Of a DNA stretch of 64,000 nt, positions 62,092-64,000 are shown one piece after another. The notes under the pieces were generated by a model. That model had not been told where the DNA came from. It searched no databases and saw nothing but the letters and a program-made list of their open reading frames with translations. Position numbers and translations under genes: made by a program. Numbering within the stretch: the stretch's first letter is position 1; each line of letters starts with the position of its first letter. This DNA comes from Rhizobium subbaraonis (GTDB lineage: Bacteria; Pseudomonadota; Alphaproteobacteria; Rhizobiales; Rhizobiaceae), in the NCBI RefSeq assembly GCF_900220975.1, contig NZ_OBQD01000007.1:1-64000 (forward strand). The letters run 5' to 3'.

Positions 62092-62277
62092 ATGAGCGGC
62101 GACGTCGTCAATCTCCGCCAGTTTCGCAAGCAGAAGGCCCGCTCCGAGAAGGAGCGGCAGGCCGAGCAGAACCGCATCTCCTTCGGCCGCACCAAGGCCG
62201 AGAAGAACCTGACCCGCGCCCTGAACGAGAAGGCAGAAAAGACGCTCGACCAGGGCCATATCGACAAGCCGGAATGA
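62092..62277 (+). CDS. DUF4169 family small protein
   Basis: 61 residues, ATG at 62092 with GAGGAAAGG upstream, 14 bp after sspB. Very rich in Lys, Arg, Glu and Gln: VVNLRQFRKQKARSEKERQAEQNRISFGRTKAEK is the DUF4169 pattern, a long charged helix. Function unknown. Probably cotranscribed with sspB. Confidence 0.85.
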   Translation: MSGDVVNLRQFRKQKARSEKERQAEQNRISFGRTKAEKNLTRALNEKAEKTLDQGHIDKPE

Positions 62278-62304
62278 CCGGCGGCTTCCAGAAATTTCAT
62301 ACAC

Positions 62305-62595
62305 TTGCGGGATGACGATGATGCGGTACGCAAGCGACCTGAATCGGATTGCGAGCAAAAGCCGTTGATCCGCAAGCACTCAGCCACCCTGCACGGCCAT
62401 CGCACCAGCTTCTCGCTGGAGGAACCATTCTGGCAGGAACTGAAGACGATTGCCGCCGGTCGCGGTATTGCCCTTGCCACCCTGTTGACCGAGATCGACG
62501 ACGCCCGCCCGCCCGAGAGCAACCTCTCCTCGGCCCTGCGCGTTCATGTCCTGGAAGCGCTGAAGACGCGTATTCGCCAAGGCGCAACCGAATAG
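62305..62595 (+). CDS. Ribbon-helix-helix domain protein
   Basis: Up to 96 residues. Conserved part IRKHSATLHGHRTSFSLEEPFWQELKTIAAGRGIALATLLTEID matches the ribbon-helix-helix (RHH_4) proteins that follow DUF4169 in many alphaproteobacteria. No ATG is available: TTG at 62305 or, better matching family starts, TTG at 62365. The gene ends the short sspB cluster. Probably a small DNA-binding protein. Confidence 0.75.
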   Translation: MRDDDDAVRKRPESDCEQKPLIRKHSATLHGHRTSFSLEEPFWQELKTIAAGRGIALATLLTEIDDARPPESNLSSALRVHVLEALKTRIRQGATE

Positions 62596-62694
62596 GCGCC
62601 CTGCAACAGGATGTCGCGCGGGCGTGTCACCGCGCCAGCCCAGAGCGAGCCGCCCCGCCCTCCCGCCAATGTTCCCACGCAGGAGCCGGACGGT

Positions 62695-64000
62695 TCAGTT
62701 CACACCGGGAAGCGCGTCGAAATTCAGGCTGTCGCCGCTGATCGGCGGCAGGGGTTCGCGGACAACCCCCTCGCTCGGATCGACGCGGAATCCCTCGCCG
62801 GGCTGCGCCGGCCGCTGCTGCTCGGCCGCGCGGCGCTCGGCCTCGGCGCGGGCCGCCTGTTCCGCCCTCACCTGCTCGGCGCGCCTGCGCGCCTCCGCGC
62901 GTTTGCGTTCTTCTTCGGCTGCGCGAAGCCTTGCCGCTTCCGCAATCGCAGCGCGCTCCTGCGCACGGGACCGGTAGAGAGCCGCCTCGCGGCGCAAGCG
63001 CTGCTTTTCGAGAGCGCTCGCCTGCAGGATTTCGACGCGCCGCCGCTCCCGCTCGAACCGCCGCAGCGACAGGTAATTGCCGAGCGGCTGGGCATCGAGG
63101 CGCATCCTGGGCTCTGCGATCGGTCCGTCGAAGAAGAGCGTCACCTCGGGCTCGCCCCCGGCCATGGCTTCCTCACCGGCACGCAGCCGCATTCCCACCT
63201 GCCCCGCAAGCGTCCGGTCGGCCAGATTGATTTCGACGCCGCCGCTGAAGGTCGCAGCGCCGTCCGTCCCCGTTACCGCATCGGCGCGAAGCTTGCCGGA
63301 GGCGATCGTGAAGGGAATGTTGACGGCGCCGAGCAGCGCGTCGCCGCCGAGCGTCTCGCCACGCGCAATCTCCTCGGAACGGCTTTCGGTGATATCTCCC
63401 TCCGTCACGTCCGCTGCAGCCAGGATCGCCCCGAAGCCGTCGCTCCGCAGACCGCGCAGTTTCAGTCCATTGAGACGCGCTTCCCCCGAACCGCTGGCGG
63501 CCGCGATCATCGCAGCCGCGCTCTCGCCGGAAGCGTCGAGCGCAAGGGTGATGTCGCCGCGGCCTTCGGCGACAGGACTGCCCGAGGCCGTCCAGACCAT
63601 CTGCGAAACATCAGCGCCCGAAAGCCTCAGGCGCGTTTCCAGGAGGCCGGTCGTACCGGCATTCGAAAGCTTGAAGCGGCCGCCGAGCTTTCCGCCCAGC
63701 CAGTCGCCGCCGACGTCGTCCAGCGCGATGTCTCCCCCGGTCCAGGCGAGCGTTCCGCCAAAATTCTCGACCGGCCCGTAAAAGCCCGTCCAGAAGCGGG
63801 CCGCCGTCAGTTGGACGTTCACATCGGCGTTTTCACGTGCGGGACTTGCCACGGGCTCCGCACTGAACCCTTCTCCGTCCACACTCTCGATCGGCCCGAG
63901 GATCCCCTCCGCAAGCCAGGCCAGATCCAGCGTATCGAAGGCAAGCGCGCCCGTCGCCTTCGGCGCGGACGCCGTCCGGTCGATGCGCAGTTCGCCCGAA
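62695..64000 (-). CDS. AsmA family protein, N-terminus beyond the window
   Basis: The frame is open through the right edge; 435 C-terminal residues are visible. Repeated beta-strand patterns (GGTLAWTGGDIALDDVGGDWLGGKLGGRFKL, GEARLNGLKLRGL, FTIASGKLRADAV..ATFSGGVEI) are those of the AsmA/AsmA-2 domain. A charged coiled coil rich in Arg/Ala/Glu (about 270-385 of the visible part) and a short Pro-rich end follow. AsmA-like proteins bridge inner and outer membrane and help move phospholipid. The coiled-coil tail is a variation seen in Rhizobiaceae. Confidence 0.85.
   Translation of the reverse strand, partial: SGELRIDRTASAPKATGALAFDTLDLAWLAEGILGPIESVDGEGFSAEPVASPARENADVNVQLTAARFWTGFYGPVENFGGTLAWTGGDIALDDVGGDWLGGKLGGRFKLSNAGTTGLLETRLRLSGADVSQMVWTASGSPVAEGRGDITLALDASGESAAAMIAAASGSGEARLNGLKLRGLRSDGFGAILAAADVTEGDITESRSEEIARGETLGGDALLGAVNIPFTIASGKLRADAVTGTDGAATFSGGVEINLADRTLAGQVGMRLRAGEEAMAGGEPEVTLFFDGPIAEPRMRLDAQPLGNYLSLRRFERERRRVEILQASALEKQRLRREAALYRSRAQERAAIAEAARLRAAEEERKRAEARRRAEQVRAEQAARAEAERRAAEQQRPAQPGEGFRVDPSEGVVREPLPPISGDSLNFDALPGVN

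Overview
The window is a piece of a high-GC alphaproteobacterial chromosome, most likely from the family Rhizobiaceae. The evidence is a circularly permuted two-piece tmRNA with the tag ANDNYAEARLAA next to sspB, the hflK-hflC-DUF2065-degP block, a PE-ligase-polymerase LigD with Ku partners, EcfG-type stress promoters (GGAAC-N16-CGTT), and many ATGA-coupled genes. The species cannot be fixed from the sequence alone.

Layout. 1-6980 is the right-hand end of a prophage: a beta-helix tailspike cut by the window edge, a collar-type tail fibre with HxH repeats, a lysozyme-like protein beside a possible holin, a virion-type protein without a clear start, then a rightward methyltransferase-fold/excisionase/integrase set that ends at a 3' fragment of tRNA-Lys(CTT). 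7398-10218 is an iron/cobalamin-type ABC importer. 10547-20865 holds a PhzF protein, a Nudix hydrolase, an EEP nuclease, an exported protein, an aminotransferase, a PAS-GGDEF-EAL protein, a small serine hydrolase and a DUF2189 membrane protein. 21159-25142 holds a 33-residue membrane microprotein under an EcfG-type promoter, a lipoprotein, an L,D-transpeptidase coupled to an orphan betaine/choline-type binding protein, and a two-gene trypsin-fold protease module. 25304-38928 is mostly metabolism and regulation: ilvC, a TetR regulator with its palindrome, cold-shock protein, NDH-2, an HxlR/QorB divergent pair, pdxJ, a cyclase-type regulator, a MerR-LuxR fusion, a RecD-like helicase, an AbrB transporter, and HMG-CoA lyase with enoyl-CoA hydratase.

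38992-43388 is a DNA end-joining island: ku and ligD run rightward and a second ku converges on them; both ku genes carry EcfG-type promoters. It is followed by an ECF sigma/anti-sigma operon, an aldo/keto reductase and an AT-rich exported orphan. 46788-49371 is ilvIH behind a classical attenuator: a 19-codon leader rich in Ile, Leu and Val, competing hairpins and a U-tract terminator, with the promoter placed so that the leader mRNA is probably leaderless. The right end holds a HerA-type ATPase, miaA/serB (starts only 22 bp apart), an acetyltransferase, degP-DUF2065-hflC-hflK, folA-GST-thyA, DUF2853, ssrA-sspB, two small conserved proteins and an AsmA-like protein cut by the window edge.

No wholly new multi-gene system is obvious. 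The best leads for undescribed biology are the EcfG-controlled 33-residue microprotein, the protease with a detached small domain, and the MerR-LuxR double-HTH regulator. There is no CRISPR array, rRNA, intact tRNA or insertion sequence.
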